A stretch of 64,000 nt of DNA, from the IMG/VR virus record IMGVR_UViG_3300038415_000014, positions 119,534 through 183,533 of that record. One strand, written 5' to 3'. Shown piece by piece: positions 44,821-53,003 of this stretch. Each line of letters begins with the position of its first letter. The stretch's first letter is position 1. The translations under genes were made by a program, and so were the position numbers. Source of the stretch: a virus. The notes under the pieces are model-generated. The model ran no database searches. It saw only the letters and a program-made list of their open reading frames with translations, and was not told the DNA's origin.

Positions 44821-45425
44821 ACGCTCACCAGACCCAAGTCAGTGGCCAACTCGACATTCTCTGGAAAGTCGAACCGGCGCTCATTTAGGCAATCCCCAAT
44901 AGTGAGTTCGGGAGCCATCTTCACCTGCCGGTCATAGAGAACCAAGTAGACAGCAGCAGCTAAGTTCACGCAATGGCGAGTAGGGATAACCACGAATTGA
45001 TGGCAATTTCTAAGCATGACCTGCGGGATAGAGCCATCCTCAGGGCCAAAGATGTACAGAGCCTTTGCTGGGTGAACAAATGCTGGTAATGCCTCAGCAT
45101 TTGGGCGAAGCTCAATGGCTACCGGAACCGTGTCAGCTGGGAACTGATCGAAGAAGTGGTCAAACTGTATCAGATCAACGTCCTTGTAGCCCTTCATCCG
45201 CTCCTCGCGCGGGAGGCGCCTGCGTTTCTCAAGGTCCAAGGACATCCGATCCCCAGTGAACCAAACCTGGTTGACCCCAAAACAAGAGGAAGCCCTAACC
45301 GCGGCCCCAACGTTGTGAGGAAACCTTGGGTTTACAAGAGCTACGGCCGGAGTCCTACCGAGCTGCTTCGAGTTCTTGCCATAAATCTCAGGCTTGGTAC
45401 TCTTTGATGTACTTAGGGTCGACAT
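44817..45425 (-). CDS. SpoU/TrmH-family RNA 2'-O-methyltransferase
   Basis: 202 residues. Trefoil-knot methyltransferase motifs: NPRFPHNVGAAVRASSCFGV near residue 32 (motif 1), LYIFGPEDGSIP (motif 2) and VIPTRHCVNLAAAVYLVLYDR (motif 3). Methylates a ribose in tRNA or rRNA. It overlaps the KptA gene by 38 bp and lies next to RtcB and KptA. A tRNA target near the anticodon would fit protection against anticodon nucleases, but the substrate is not visible from sequence. Confidence 0.88.
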   Translation of the reverse strand: MSTLSTSKSTKPEIYGKNSKQLGRTPAVALVNPRFPHNVGAAVRASSCFGVNQVWFTGDRMSLDLEKRRRLPREERMKGYKDVDLIQFDHFFDQFPADTVPVAIELRPNAEALPAFVHPAKALYIFGPEDGSIPQVMLRNCHQFVVIPTRHCVNLAAAVYLVLYDRQVKMAPELTIGDCLNERRFDFPENVELATDLGLVSV

Positions 45426-45924
45426 AATCCGTCAACCATACACCATTTCCCGTCAGAAAAAACTTGATTCCAGAATCGGACATGACTTTCGAGTTCACAG
45501 TCAGGATCACCGGCTTAGGCCTTCGGCGCGCTACCGCCTCAGCGGTCTTCACATCCGGGGACATGTGCACATGATGCCGGAGCATCTTCTTGATCCCATC
45601 TCGGAGGATCACCGGTACCGTTTGGCGGGAGGTCCCGTGATACAGAATATCCGGTGGGAAAGCCTCAGGGTACCCAAGATCAACATCAACCGAATGTCCT
45701 TGGCGGGCTCGAATGAACATCCCGTCCACAGAATACTCGAACCGGTTCTTGTTGTTCTCAGCTACGACCTGGTCAAGCTCCTCCTTCGCGAGGTTCATCG
45801 ACAACAGCAGGGAGGATACTGAAGCCCAACCTGCCTCCGTTAGCGTGATGCCAGCCTTCTCCGGATGGTGTCGGAGGATACTGCTCAAGTGCTTGCTCTT
45901 ACGAACGAGTTGGTCGGGTGTCAT
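45388..45924 (-). CDS. kptA: RNA 2'-phosphotransferase (KptA/Tpt1)
   Basis: 178 residues. Removes an internal 2'-phosphate from spliced or repaired RNA, using NAD+. SKHLSSILRHHPEKAGI at residue 10 is the N-lobe hallmark with the catalytic Arg-His pair; LYHGTSRQTVPVILRDGI and RHHVHMSPD form the NAD site; VILTVNS follows. Full family length. Immediately downstream of rtcB (start within one base of the stop), so the two are certainly co-expressed. Confidence 0.92.
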   Translation of the reverse strand: MTPDQLVRKSKHLSSILRHHPEKAGITLTEAGWASVSSLLLSMNLAKEELDQVVAENNKNRFEYSVDGMFIRARQGHSVDVDLGYPEAFPPDILYHGTSRQTVPVILRDGIKKMLRHHVHMSPDVKTAEAVARRRPKPVILTVNSKVMSDSGIKFFLTGNGVWLTDYVDPKYIKEYQA

Positions 45925-47328
45925 TCAATCCAGTCCCTTGATATTTGCCACTGGGTACAATCGATGGGCAACCTTTGCCACATTGTTAATTTCGAGGACC
46001 CTTAGAACCTCGTCCAGGTCCTTATAGGCATGCCCGCACTCGTCGATAGGAGTATGCTCGTGATTTCCCACGATACCATCGATGGTAACCCCAGCGAACC
46101 TGCGTTGGATGGTTCTCATCTCCTCGTCAATTCCCAGCTGATTATGCTCTAACGCTCTCTTGGCCTCACTACGAGCCATCTTCCTACCAGATCCATGATT
46201 GACGGAGCAAGCAGTTTGATAGGCCCCTGGTTCGGCAAAGAGGATGGCTGCTCCCGCCAGCATCGATCCTGGGATCAAACAAGGGTGTCCCGTGGCCTCC
46301 CACTTAGTTCCAACCAGGTCAGGGTGTCCTGCCGGAAAGGCGCGGGTCGCCCCCTTACGATGGACGAACCCACGCTTCGTGGTCCCATCGGGGAGAACCA
46401 GTGTTTCACTCTGAACAAGGTTATGCGAGATCTCATAGTATACCTCGGAGTCCGCGTTAAATACCTCTTGGAGAGCTTCCTGAACCCCACGAACAATGAT
46501 GTGGCGGTTCGCTATGGCAAAGTTGGCCGCACTGTTGTGGTAGGCCCAATACTCTTTACCGAGAGGCTCGTCGATATAAAGCCAGGAATCCTCACGACAA
46601 TCCGAGGATAGCCCTCGAAGACGAGCCCCCTCGTAGAAGTAGTGATTGGCAGTCTGATGCCCATAACCACGAGATCCACAGTGGATCATCACGAAGACCT
46701 CGCCGGTGTCTCGGTCCACCTGCATCTCTACGAAGTGATTCCCTCCTCCCACTGAACCTAGCTGAGGAACTACCTTAGCATAGGCCACTTCAATCTTAGT
46801 GAAGTCAAGATCCTGAGGTACTGGAATAAACTGACGTTCGCAGAGATTAGCGGGAATACCAAGAGCCTTGGCCCCATATCGAAGTATCTCCTGAGCTTTC
46901 TTGTGATCAAAAACGGGCATTAACTTTGGACGAGCATACCCATTCCCAGTCGCAATTCGCTTCTCAACTTCCTGTACCCACTTCTCGCGCTTACTCCAAC
47001 TCATGACCTCATTTGCCGTGAGGTGGACCTTCATGTATAGGACCCCGCACGAGATGTCATACCCTGATCCAGCCTGAAGTATCGTATTCTCGGTCACAAG
47101 AACACAACCAACGGGGACCCCAAAACCAGGATGGCCGTCGGGCATCAAGTAGGCCCCAATAATACCATCGTAAGACGCACCACTGGCCAGTTGACCCCAG
47201 AGGTTTTCTTCACTGGCCTCGTACAAGTCTTCCGAGAAAAAGGCATGAGCATCCACCCTCATCGTCCCGCAGCGCGGAAGGACGTAGTGGGCCTCACCAA
47301 CCTTTTGGGCATGGTACTTGAATGACAT
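45925..47328 (-). CDS. rtcB: RtcB RNA ligase
   Basis: 467 residues. Joins 2',3'-cyclic phosphate or 3'-phosphate ends to 5'-OH ends, using GTP and Mn2+. Metal and active-site motifs: SGYDISCGV with the metal Cys, GGGNHFVEMQ, IHCGSRGYGHQ, ISHNLVQ, HRKGATRAFP, and NHGSGRKMAR carrying the guanylylated His region. All are intact. It is the exact chemistry needed to heal tRNAs cut by host anticodon nucleases. First gene of an RNA-repair string with kptA and the TrmH-like gene. Confidence 0.95.
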   Translation of the reverse strand: MSFKYHAQKVGEAHYVLPRCGTMRVDAHAFFSEDLYEASEENLWGQLASGASYDGIIGAYLMPDGHPGFGVPVGCVLVTENTILQAGSGYDISCGVLYMKVHLTANEVMSWSKREKWVQEVEKRIATGNGYARPKLMPVFDHKKAQEILRYGAKALGIPANLCERQFIPVPQDLDFTKIEVAYAKVVPQLGSVGGGNHFVEMQVDRDTGEVFVMIHCGSRGYGHQTANHYFYEGARLRGLSSDCREDSWLYIDEPLGKEYWAYHNSAANFAIANRHIIVRGVQEALQEVFNADSEVYYEISHNLVQSETLVLPDGTTKRGFVHRKGATRAFPAGHPDLVGTKWEATGHPCLIPGSMLAGAAILFAEPGAYQTACSVNHGSGRKMARSEAKRALEHNQLGIDEEMRTIQRRFAGVTIDGIVGNHEHTPIDECGHAYKDLDEVLRVLEINNVAKVAHRLYPVANIKGLD

Positions 47329-47345
47329 TTTAGTGACTACACCGG

Positions 47346-47906
47346 TTAGCGGTTCAGATTTTCCTGAAGAATGCGGCAGAAGAGAGCGCCCTGTTCGATT
47401 GCGTCGTCAACGGCCACATGCGTATGTTTCGGGAGACCCTGGAACCAACGTTTTGGCATGTTCCTCTTAGTACTCCCTCTGAAGGGGGTCTTGAGGACAG
47501 CCATGGCAAAGGACTTGATGTCCAACGCCGAGAATGAGAATGGGCTTGAACCAACGAATCTTATGAGGTACCAGTAGGTGAACAAAAAGTCGTAGGTAGC
47601 GGGGTATCCAACGAAGACAGGAGTACCTGGTATCTGCCCAACCCAACCAACAAAGGAGGTCATTGCCTTCTTGGGTGGTTGAGGATCCTTACGACACTCT
47701 GCCCATTGTTTGGGTCTCTCGGACCACCACTGCATAGTGTCAGGATCACCCTGAGCACCAGGGAGGGCTGCTAGGTTGACTGAGAAGGTACTAACCAACT
47801 TTTCATTGGGTAAGTATGCAGCAGCTCCAAGGCTGAGCATTGAATTTGGGCCCGGTATGGGGCCATCCGACTCTATGTCGGTTGATATGTAGACTTCGCT
47901 ATTCAC
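47346..47906 (-). CDS. DEDDh-type 3'-5' exonuclease
   Basis: 186 residues. [10 protein letters not shown] gives the first Asp-Glu pair, [13 protein letters not shown] the middle Asp, and [13 protein letters not shown] the final His and Asp. Similar to RNase T / oligoribonuclease-like phage exonucleases. Could trim RNA or DNA 3' ends. Lies directly before rtcB in transcription order with a 17-bp gap, so a role in tRNA end trimming is plausible. Confidence 0.82.
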   Translation of the reverse strand: MNSEVYISTDIESDGPIPGPNSMLSLGAAAYLPNEKLVSTFSVNLAALPGAQGDPDTMQWWSERPKQWAECRKDPQPPKKAMTSFVGWVGQIPGTPVFVGYPATYDFLFTYWYLIRFVGSSPFSFSALDIKSFAMAVLKTPFRGSTKRNMPKRWFQGLPKHTHVAVDDAIEQGALFCRILQENLNR

Positions 47907-47925
47907 TAGGGTGAGTTACACCAAT

Positions 47926-47955
47926 GAAAAGGGCCCGGGAGTTACCCGAGCCCCT
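47926..47955 (-). terminator. Rho-independent terminator after the vWA gene
   Basis: GGGCTCGGG / CCCGGGCCC stem of 9 bp with a 5-nt loop, followed by TTTTC on the minus strand. Separates the vWA gene from the exonuclease-rtcB-kptA group. Confidence 0.85.
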
Positions 47956-47975
47956 CTGTCACTCACCAGGAACGA

Positions 47976-49478
47976 TTACCACTGATTGCTTCGGCGCTTG
48001 GATAGTGTGGTCTTCACCGATTCCTCGACCTTTGGGGTGGCTAGCCCATCTGTACCAGGCGGATTGCCAAAGATGTTTCCCATAGAAGGGTTGATGACAA
48101 CCCCAGGCTGGACGTCGACGTCCCCAACATGAGGCTCTTCCATGAAGCTCCGCATCAGGGACTCTTGAGCATCAGTTGTGTCACTGATCCCAAGAGACGC
48201 TAGACACTTCACATCATCATCGGCAAGAGCGGAGGCCGCACGAGCCCGATTCAGACCCCGGTTCATGCCCATACGACTACCAGCACTCGCAGCATAGACA
48301 TGATGATCCGTGTACTTTGAGCGTAGACTACGAGAGGCTGCTGCTACCCCGACAACACCCCGTGTTGCGAAGTCTTGGCCAGCGCTATCAAACAACAAGG
48401 CTGCCCCAGCATAGTTACCCGCTTGAGCGGCTACCTCAGCTTGATTCTGAATCTGAAGCAACTGAGCCCGAGCTACTAACTCATCCACTTCCTTGGTGGG
48501 GGTGGTCTGCTCCTCGCCAGCCTTAACAAACTGGACCTTGGCGTTCCCCTCCACAGTTTCGAGCTTCATCTTTCCATCGGACCCGAGAACCTGGAATGAG
48601 AGCTTAGCGCCGATAGCATTGACCTGCCGAGGACCAGCATGCTTCTGGGCAGCGAGCTTAGCCTTGATGACGACGTCAATGGTCTCCTCGGACAAGATGT
48701 GGGGGATCTTTACTCTGGCCTCCCCAACAATCTCTTCAACATCGAAATCGGATACGATCTCAAGTACTTGATTACCATCATGGGGAGTCAGCTGGATGAT
48801 GAGATCCTGAGCGTAGGTGCTCAGGAGCCCGCCAAGTTCCTTGCCAAAGGCCCCGAGCGCCGAGTCTGGGTCCTGTATGAAGGCGTAGTTACCTTCACCC
48901 GCGGTTGCCAGGGCATTCAGCAGCTCCTGTTTGGCATCCGAGCCGTACCCAAAGGCCGAGATAGTGATCTTCCCGCGCTGCTTAGTAATGATACTGGAGA
49001 GCCCTTCGACCGTGGTGACTCCAACGTTGGGCTGCCCATCCGTGAAGAGGATGATACGAGTGATCGTGGTATCTCCCAGATCCAACCCGGAGACAGCCTC
49101 AAGTGCTTTGACGAGACCCCCAGAGAGGAAAGTGTTCCCGGTATCACTGTAGTTGCTGACAACCTTCTTGGCCCTCAACTTGGCCTCCGGAGTCATCTTC
49201 TCCGGCGGGAAGTCGATGGTCGAGTCGGTGGCAAAGCTCACCAGACCCAAGGTGTCGTCCGCCGTGAGGTGGTCGATCAACTTGAGTAAGGACCGCTTCG
49301 TGTACTCCATCTTCTGCCCTCGCATTGACCCAGAACGATCAACAGCGGGGATGATGCACAACGGTGGTCGGGATGTTTGCCAGTCGCTCTTGGGAGCGGT
49401 AACCGAGATGACCAGATGGAGATCAGTTGTTTGGTCAAAACGAACTTTTTCAAACGTAAATTGCGGCTTTAATAGCAT
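47976..49478 (-). CDS. von Willebrand factor A (vWA) domain protein
   Basis: 500 residues from the ATG at 49478; a longer frame has no better start. The vWA domain (about residues 45-225) has an intact metal-ion-dependent adhesion site: DRSGSM, a Thr in GNTFLSGG and LFTDGQPN. After it comes a beta-rich region and a helical, Ala-rich C-terminal region (residues 360-450). No TROVE/HEAT ring, so it is not a full Ro60. It is encoded next to the RtcB group; a scaffold role in RNA processing is a guess. Confidence 0.85.
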   Translation of the reverse strand: MLLKPQFTFEKVRFDQTTDLHLVISVTAPKSDWQTSRPPLCIIPAVDRSGSMRGQKMEYTKRSLLKLIDHLTADDTLGLVSFATDSTIDFPPEKMTPEAKLRAKKVVSNYSDTGNTFLSGGLVKALEAVSGLDLGDTTITRIILFTDGQPNVGVTTVEGLSSIITKQRGKITISAFGYGSDAKQELLNALATAGEGNYAFIQDPDSALGAFGKELGGLLSTYAQDLIIQLTPHDGNQVLEIVSDFDVEEIVGEARVKIPHILSEETIDVVIKAKLAAQKHAGPRQVNAIGAKLSFQVLGSDGKMKLETVEGNAKVQFVKAGEEQTTPTKEVDELVARAQLLQIQNQAEVAAQAGNYAGAALLFDSAGQDFATRGVVGVAAASRSLRSKYTDHHVYAASAGSRMGMNRGLNRARAASALADDDVKCLASLGISDTTDAQESLMRSFMEEPHVGDVDVQPGVVINPSMGNIFGNPPGTDGLATPKVEESVKTTLSKRRSNQW

Positions 49479-49587
49479 GGTACATACTCTCGCGTAACTT
49501 GAGGTGGTTGGACACTTCTCCCAAATCCAAACAGTTTCAGTTAGGTCCGAGACTTTGCCCAAGCTACTAGAGCGCGGCTACGTCTTT

Positions 49588-49615
49588 TAAGAGACCCAAG
49601 CGTTAGCGCGGTCTC
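49588..49615 (-). terminator. Possible hairpin overlapping the stop of the CxxC gene
   Basis: GAGACC / GGTCTC inverted repeat with an inner GCG/CGC pairing, followed by TTAAAAG. Weak U-run; low support. Confidence 0.3.
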
Positions 49616-49833
49616 GGTCTCTCGTTATACACCAGAGGGGGGTCGGGGAGTAGAAAAATAATCTCGGTCGAGTCCAAAAGAATTTGAACCAAGCACCGAA
49701 TACAGCAAGGTTCTACACTGTCAGTAGAAACCTGTAGCATGGCTATCTTTCGACCTCGAACCAAGCGCTCCTTGCATTGACAGCAAGTCACTTCCAGTTC
49801 GACAATTTCCAGTGTTGCTCGTCTAGTAAGCAA
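49603..49833 (-). CDS. Small Cys-pair protein
   Basis: 76 residues with CCQCKERL near residue 17 and CCIRCLVQ near residue 43, likely one zinc site. C-terminal basic tail. Unknown function. Confidence 0.5.
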   Translation of the reverse strand: MLTRRATLEIVELEVTCCQCKERLVRGRKIAMLQVSTDSVEPCCIRCLVQILLDSTEIIFLLPDPPLVYNERPRPR

Positions 49834-49855
49834 TGGAGCTATGCTAGAGCGATTT

Positions 49856-49893
49856 CAAAAGAAGAAAGGAGGCCTCTGACCCCAGAGGCCTCC
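49856..49893 (-). terminator. Rho-independent terminator after the HNH gene
   Basis: Perfect 11-bp stem GGAGGCCTCTG / CAGAGGCCTCC with a 4-nt loop, followed by TTTCTTCTTTT on the minus strand. Ends the 49902-50465 transcript. Confidence 0.92.
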
Positions 49894-49901
49894 CAACCAC
49901 C

Positions 49902-50465
49902 CTATGCAGCCGAGGATGCTACTAGGTAGTATCCCGTCCCGTGCTGCTGAGCACGGGACCAATCCAAATAAGGTTCCCACACAGAGGGTACCCTATTTGA
50001 ATCCAAGTAGACCGCATGTAACGGGAGTGAGTGTGGTTTGGCGGGTTTTCGGATCAACTTCATACCCGCTTGCTCAGGCGTACGACTCGCCTTTAACTCA
50101 TTGCATGGGTAACAACACGTGACGATGTTCTCCCAATTGGTTTTACCACCCTGCTTACGCGGGACAACATGGTCGTAGTTCAGATCACGCATCGAGTTCC
50201 GCTGACCACAATACTGACACCTGAACCCATCACGGGTGAAGACATTGATGCGGGAGAACTTGACACCCTTCTTAACTGTAGCCACTTGATGCTTGAGCTG
50301 AAGGACTGCCGGGATAAAGTACGCAATCGAGGGTGAACTAACTATCTCGTCGTATTCCTCCAGAACAGTTGCCTTATCCTGGTAAACCAGGCATATAGCT
50401 TCGTCCCATGGTATGATCGCATGGGGCATCGCCCAAGAATTAAGAAGTAATGTTCGAGTTTCCAT
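49902..50465 (-). CDS. HNH endonuclease (bacterial-type, McrA-like fold)
   Basis: 187 residues. RTLLLNSWAMPHAIIPWDEAICLVYQDKATVLEEY is the N-terminal region of a family spread among bacteria and phages; then FRCQYCGQ, LNYDHVVPRKQGGKTNWENIVTCCYPCN gives a complete HNH with two zinc pairs. Could nick or cut DNA during packaging or recombination. It is flanked by its own terminator downstream and the tmRNA upstream, so it is an independent unit. Confidence 0.82.
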   Translation of the reverse strand: METRTLLLNSWAMPHAIIPWDEAICLVYQDKATVLEEYDEIVSSPSIAYFIPAVLQLKHQVATVKKGVKFSRINVFTRDGFRCQYCGQRNSMRDLNYDHVVPRKQGGKTNWENIVTCCYPCNELKASRTPEQAGMKLIRKPAKPHSLPLHAVYLDSNRVPSVWEPYLDWSRAQQHGTGYYLVASSAA

Positions 50466-50538
50466 GGTGCACCTTTACCTACGCCTTCGCCTTTTCATGA
50501 TGTTTTCTCCAAAGTGATTACACACAAGAATTAAACAC

Positions 50539-50562
50539 CGAAGCCCCCGTGAGGAGGCTTCG
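50539..50562 (-). terminator. Terminator of the tmRNA gene
   Basis: CGAAGCC... / ...GGCTTCG hairpin starting at the tmRNA CCA end and followed by GTGTTTAAT. Positioned directly after the mature 3' end. Confidence 0.75.
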
Positions 50563-50563
50563 T

Positions 50564-50915
50564 TGGTGGAAGTGCGGGGAATCGAACCCCGGTCCGTCAG
50601 CTGTCTGGTATCTCTCTCATTCACGTGTGTAGTTGCCATGTCCCTGGCAACTGAGTTCGTGGATTCGGCCTACGACCTATCTCCCTGTTTCTCTCACCTC
50701 TGCCCCGGGAGCCCGGAACATCAGCCAGCCTTCGTGGTTTACAATCCTACCCACTACCAAGACAATCTTGCGGGGGACCGGCTACTGCTTATTAGGCAGC
50801 GGCAGCGAGAGCATTGTCGTTTGCAACTATGCTTTTCTCGATTGGTCAAAAAGCGGGTCGAGAGCCGCTTACACGCGAAAGATCCTTTCCTCCAACGTCG
50901 AAACCGATCACTCCC
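50564..50915 (-). ncRNA. ssrA: tmRNA (transfer-messenger RNA)
   Basis: 352 nt. The 5' end GGGAGTG pairs with CACTTCC before the encoded ACCA; the 5' part has the tmRNA-specific GGTTTCGACG; the 3' part has the T-arm CGGGG-TTCGATT-CCCCG. A tag frame opens at 50824 with GCA and reads ANDNALAAAA, then TAA TAA. The tag start matches the ANDE... pattern of bacterial tags, and the run ends in Ala residues that proteases recognise. tmRNA with SmpB frees stalled ribosomes and tags the products. A phage copy could sustain translation on cut mRNA late in infection. Confidence 0.93.
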
Positions 50916-51017
50916 ATGAGTCGATGACTGCTACGCATCCCAGCAAAGGGTAATCACAACCACCGACCTTTGGACCATACCCCAAATAGGGTCGGATGTC
51001 CAGGGGGTCTTAAAGGT

Positions 51018-51051
51018 CGAAGCACCCAGGCGGCCACCGAGGTGCTTCGAT
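51018..51051. other. Strong inverted repeat upstream of tmRNA
   Basis: Perfect 10-bp stem TCGAAGCACC / GGTGCTTCGA with a 14-nt loop. There is no U-run on either side, so it may be a processing signal or part of the upstream structured RNA rather than a terminator. Confidence 0.6.
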
Positions 51052-51054
51052 AAT

Positions 51055-51230
51055 GACGGAGAGAAACAGGAGCAAGAAGTGGCTTCGGTTCAAATCCAGT
51101 AGCCGTCTATTGGTATGCCCTTCAACGCGGGTAATTTACCCCTGATCTGGGTATGAGTTAGCAGTGTGCTCTGGGTATAGCCGATTCCGTACCGGCGCCT
51201 CTCAGCGCTAATGATGTAGGCCTCTCCGTC
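51055..51230 (-). ncRNA. Candidate structured noncoding RNA
   Basis: No gene between the tmRNA and 51263. The two ends form a perfect 9-bp closing stem (GACGGAGAG / CTCTCCGTC), 158 nt apart. Inside are several local hairpins (GGCGCC-type near 51198, GGGTAA/TTACCC near 51130, GGCT/AGCC near 51085). This fits a folded RNA domain. It lacks the AAUGC and CUUGU boxes of the Y-like RNAs listed below. The strand is assumed from its neighbours. Confidence 0.45.
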
Positions 51231-51262
51231 AACAGGGTCACGAGTACCCTGCCTGAGCCCAG

Positions 51263-51772
51263 CTACTCAAAGAGAGCTGGGTCCAAGTCTTTGAGATCCA
51301 CCTCTACCGTGTTGGCCGTCGCGATAGCCGCTCGAAGTCGACTAGCGTCCTTGGCTACCTTCGAAGCCAGCGCGGCCGCTTCAGAGGTGGTGATGGTGAA
51401 CCTTGCGTGCTCCCTTGCCGGGTCACGAGTATCTTCGTAGGGGCTAGAGTAGCGGTCCTTCTTTGGACTCGCCACCGAGCGCCACATCTTCTCCGAGCGC
51501 CCGAGACCCCCAATCAGCTTGATGGCCTGGGACAGAGTTATCGTAACGCCGTCAACGGTGACCGGGACGTTCAGATTGTACTCGGACTGCGCAGTCTGGA
51601 GCTTAGAGACGGCCATTTCAGCCGTCAGGTAACGATCCATTACCGACTGCGGGGTTTCCTTGGTCTCGTCCTTGAAGGCCTTCAGGGTCGTGTCGAAGAC
51701 CGAAGCGGCCTCGTCGGAGCGAAGCTTGTGGAATTTGATGGCTTCTCGAAGCCCGTATCCTGTGATTTTCAT
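51263..51772 (-). CDS. Unknown helical protein at the end of the tRNA cluster
   Basis: 169 residues from the ATG at 51772 (GGAG upstream); longer frames run into a tRNA gene. Helical, with KITGYGLREAIKFHKLRSDEA at the start and LSQAIKLIGGLGR in the middle; the end is acidic. Unknown family. Confidence 0.6.
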   Translation of the reverse strand: MKITGYGLREAIKFHKLRSDEAASVFDTTLKAFKDETKETPQSVMDRYLTAEMAVSKLQTAQSEYNLNVPVTVDGVTITLSQAIKLIGGLGRSEKMWRSVASPKKDRYSSPYEDTRDPAREHARFTITTSEAAALASKVAKDASRLRAAIATANTVEVDLKDLDPALFE

Positions 51773-51834
51773 CTGAATCTCCGATTTGGATTGGCGTGCT
51801 ACCACGGAAGTCCTTCCCGTGTCAACACTTTCAG

Positions 51835-51906
51835 TACTGGGCATGGGACTCGAACCCATCTAATCTAGCTCGTCGTGCTAGCGCCATCCCTGATGACAAG
51901 CCCAGC
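51835..51906 (-). tRNA. tRNA-like, anticodon GAC (Val) with unusual C33
   Basis: Complete cloverleaf with perfect acceptor (GCTGGGC/GCCCAGT), T-arm ATGGG-TTCGAGT-CCCAT and anticodon stem CTAGC/GCTAG. The loop ACGACGA has C at position 33 instead of the near-universal U, so decoding ability is uncertain. No CCA encoded; short D-loop. Confidence 0.55.
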
Positions 51907-51951
51907 GTGGAACTTGACCCTTGGGTCAAGTTGGCTAATTTAGTCAAGTTG

Positions 51952-52032
51952 TAGGCCATGGAGGAATCGAACCCCTACGCCACCTGTTAATAAGACAGGC
52001 GCCAGTACACCACCCGGCTTAGGCCACGGCCC
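51952..52032 (-). tRNA. tRNA-Ile (UAU)
   Basis: Acceptor GGGCCGT/ATGGCCT with two wobble pairs, anticodon arm CCTGT-CTTATTA-ACAGG (anticodon UAU, codon AUA), T-loop TTCGATT. The D region is longer than usual (81 nt total) and its stem is only partly convincing. No CCA encoded. Confidence 0.6.
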
Positions 52033-52095
52033 ATAATAAGGCGTGATCCAAGCCATCGTATCTTGACCTTTGACATAAAAGCCTACCTTTGCTGT

Positions 52096-52797
52096 CTATG
52101 GGATTGTGTGAGCGTTATGCCCCCACGCCCCACGACCTCTTGTTTGAATTCCAAGCTTAGAGCATCTTTTCTTAATAGCCTTATCGGACACTCCGAATCG
52201 AGAGGCTAAAGTAGATAGCGGGTTCATTTCAACGAGGGCCTGCAGGTCTTCGTTGGTGGGCCATTCAATTTTGGTAACCCTTACTTTTGCTGACTTGACT
52301 ACCTTTCGGCGATTTCTTGAACGAAAAGTATCAGTTTGAGAGTGGCAGTTTGGGCAAAGGAATCTTAGATTTACTGGTACATCATTGGAACCATCACCGT
52401 CTATATGGTCAACCTCTAATACAATAGGGAAACCCATCCATATTGGTTCAGAGCCACACTTACTGCACACATAAGGAACTCCGATAGAGGTCAAAGCTCT
52501 GCGCAGGCGATGTGCTGGAAGCCTTGTACCATCCTGGTGCTTCACTAAAACTTTCTCTGGGGGTAGAGAAAAACTAGGGATAGGTTTTTTGACCCCCTTT
52601 GACCAACCAGATCCGATGAAGTGCTTAGTGTCGATTCCAAAGTACCTGATACGAGATCGTATGTAAGTGGCCATACCCCCTGATCTTGTTGGGGAGCCTA
52701 TCTTGTCAAGAACCTCTCTAACGGTACGACTCCCCTCAACAGCTCGAAGGAGCACTTCTTTGGTGTACTTTACTTCAGTAGCCATACTTATACCCAT
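52096..52797 (-). CDS. HNH endonuclease with C-terminal HTH, probable homing gene
   Basis: 233 residues from the ATG at 52797 (AAAGGTG upstream); the longer frame reads through the tRNA-Leu gene. HNH region: CSKCGSEPIW, EVDHIDGDGSNDVPVNLRFLCPNCHSQTDTF. The C-terminal helix-turn-helix (LSTLASRFGVSDKAIKKRC) would recognise DNA. It sits between tRNA-Ile and tRNA-Leu, a common place for homing genes in phage tRNA clusters. Confidence 0.85.
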   Translation of the reverse strand: MGISMATEVKYTKEVLLRAVEGSRTVREVLDKIGSPTRSGGMATYIRSRIRYFGIDTKHFIGSGWSKGVKKPIPSFSLPPEKVLVKHQDGTRLPAHRLRRALTSIGVPYVCSKCGSEPIWMGFPIVLEVDHIDGDGSNDVPVNLRFLCPNCHSQTDTFRSRNRRKVVKSAKVRVTKIEWPTNEDLQALVEMNPLSTLASRFGVSDKAIKKRCSKLGIQTRGRGAWGHNAHTIP

Positions 52798-52829
52798 CAA
52801 TAACACCTTTAGTTGGGTACGGCAACAGT

Positions 52830-52917
52830 TGGTGCACGAGAGAGGAATTGAACCTCCACGGGAATTACCCCACGGGTTTCTAAAACCCGCGCGTCTGCCT
52901 AGTTCCGCCACTCGTGC
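52830..52917 (-). tRNA. tRNA-Leu (UAG)
   Basis: Class II tRNA with long variable arm. Acceptor GCACGAG/CTCGTGC, anticodon arm CGGGT-TTTAGAA-ACCCG (codon CUA), T-loop TTCAATT, ACCA encoded. Confidence 0.93.
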
Positions 52918-52919
52918 GT

Positions 52920-52997
52920 TGGTACCCCCGATACGAATTGAACGTACAACCTCCTGCTTGTAAGGCAGGCGCTTCTACCGGATTGAGCTACAGGGGC
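52920..52997 (-). tRNA. tRNA-Val (UAC)
   Basis: Acceptor GCCCCTG/CGGGGGT, anticodon arm CCTGC-CTTACAA-GCAGG, T-loop TTCAATT, ACCA encoded. Confidence 0.92.
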
Positions 52998-53003
52998 ATG
53001 AAT

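Noticed and set aside
47976-49478. vWA protein as the Ro60/Rsr partner of the Y-like RNAs
   Set aside because: Ro60 has a TROVE/HEAT ring followed by a C-terminal vWA domain. Here vWA is N-terminal and no TROVE pattern is visible, so a true Ro60 must be sought elsewhere in the genome.
50563-50953. Plus-strand coding genes at the tmRNA locus
   Set aside because: The open frames are antisense to a complete tmRNA and have no ribosome site or family resemblance.
51050-51115. Plus-strand tRNA suggested by a GGTTCAAATCC T-loop
   Set aside because: The T-stem does not pair, no D-arm or anticodon arm fits, and the total length would be about 52 nt. The 9-bp outer stem makes a different structured RNA more likely.
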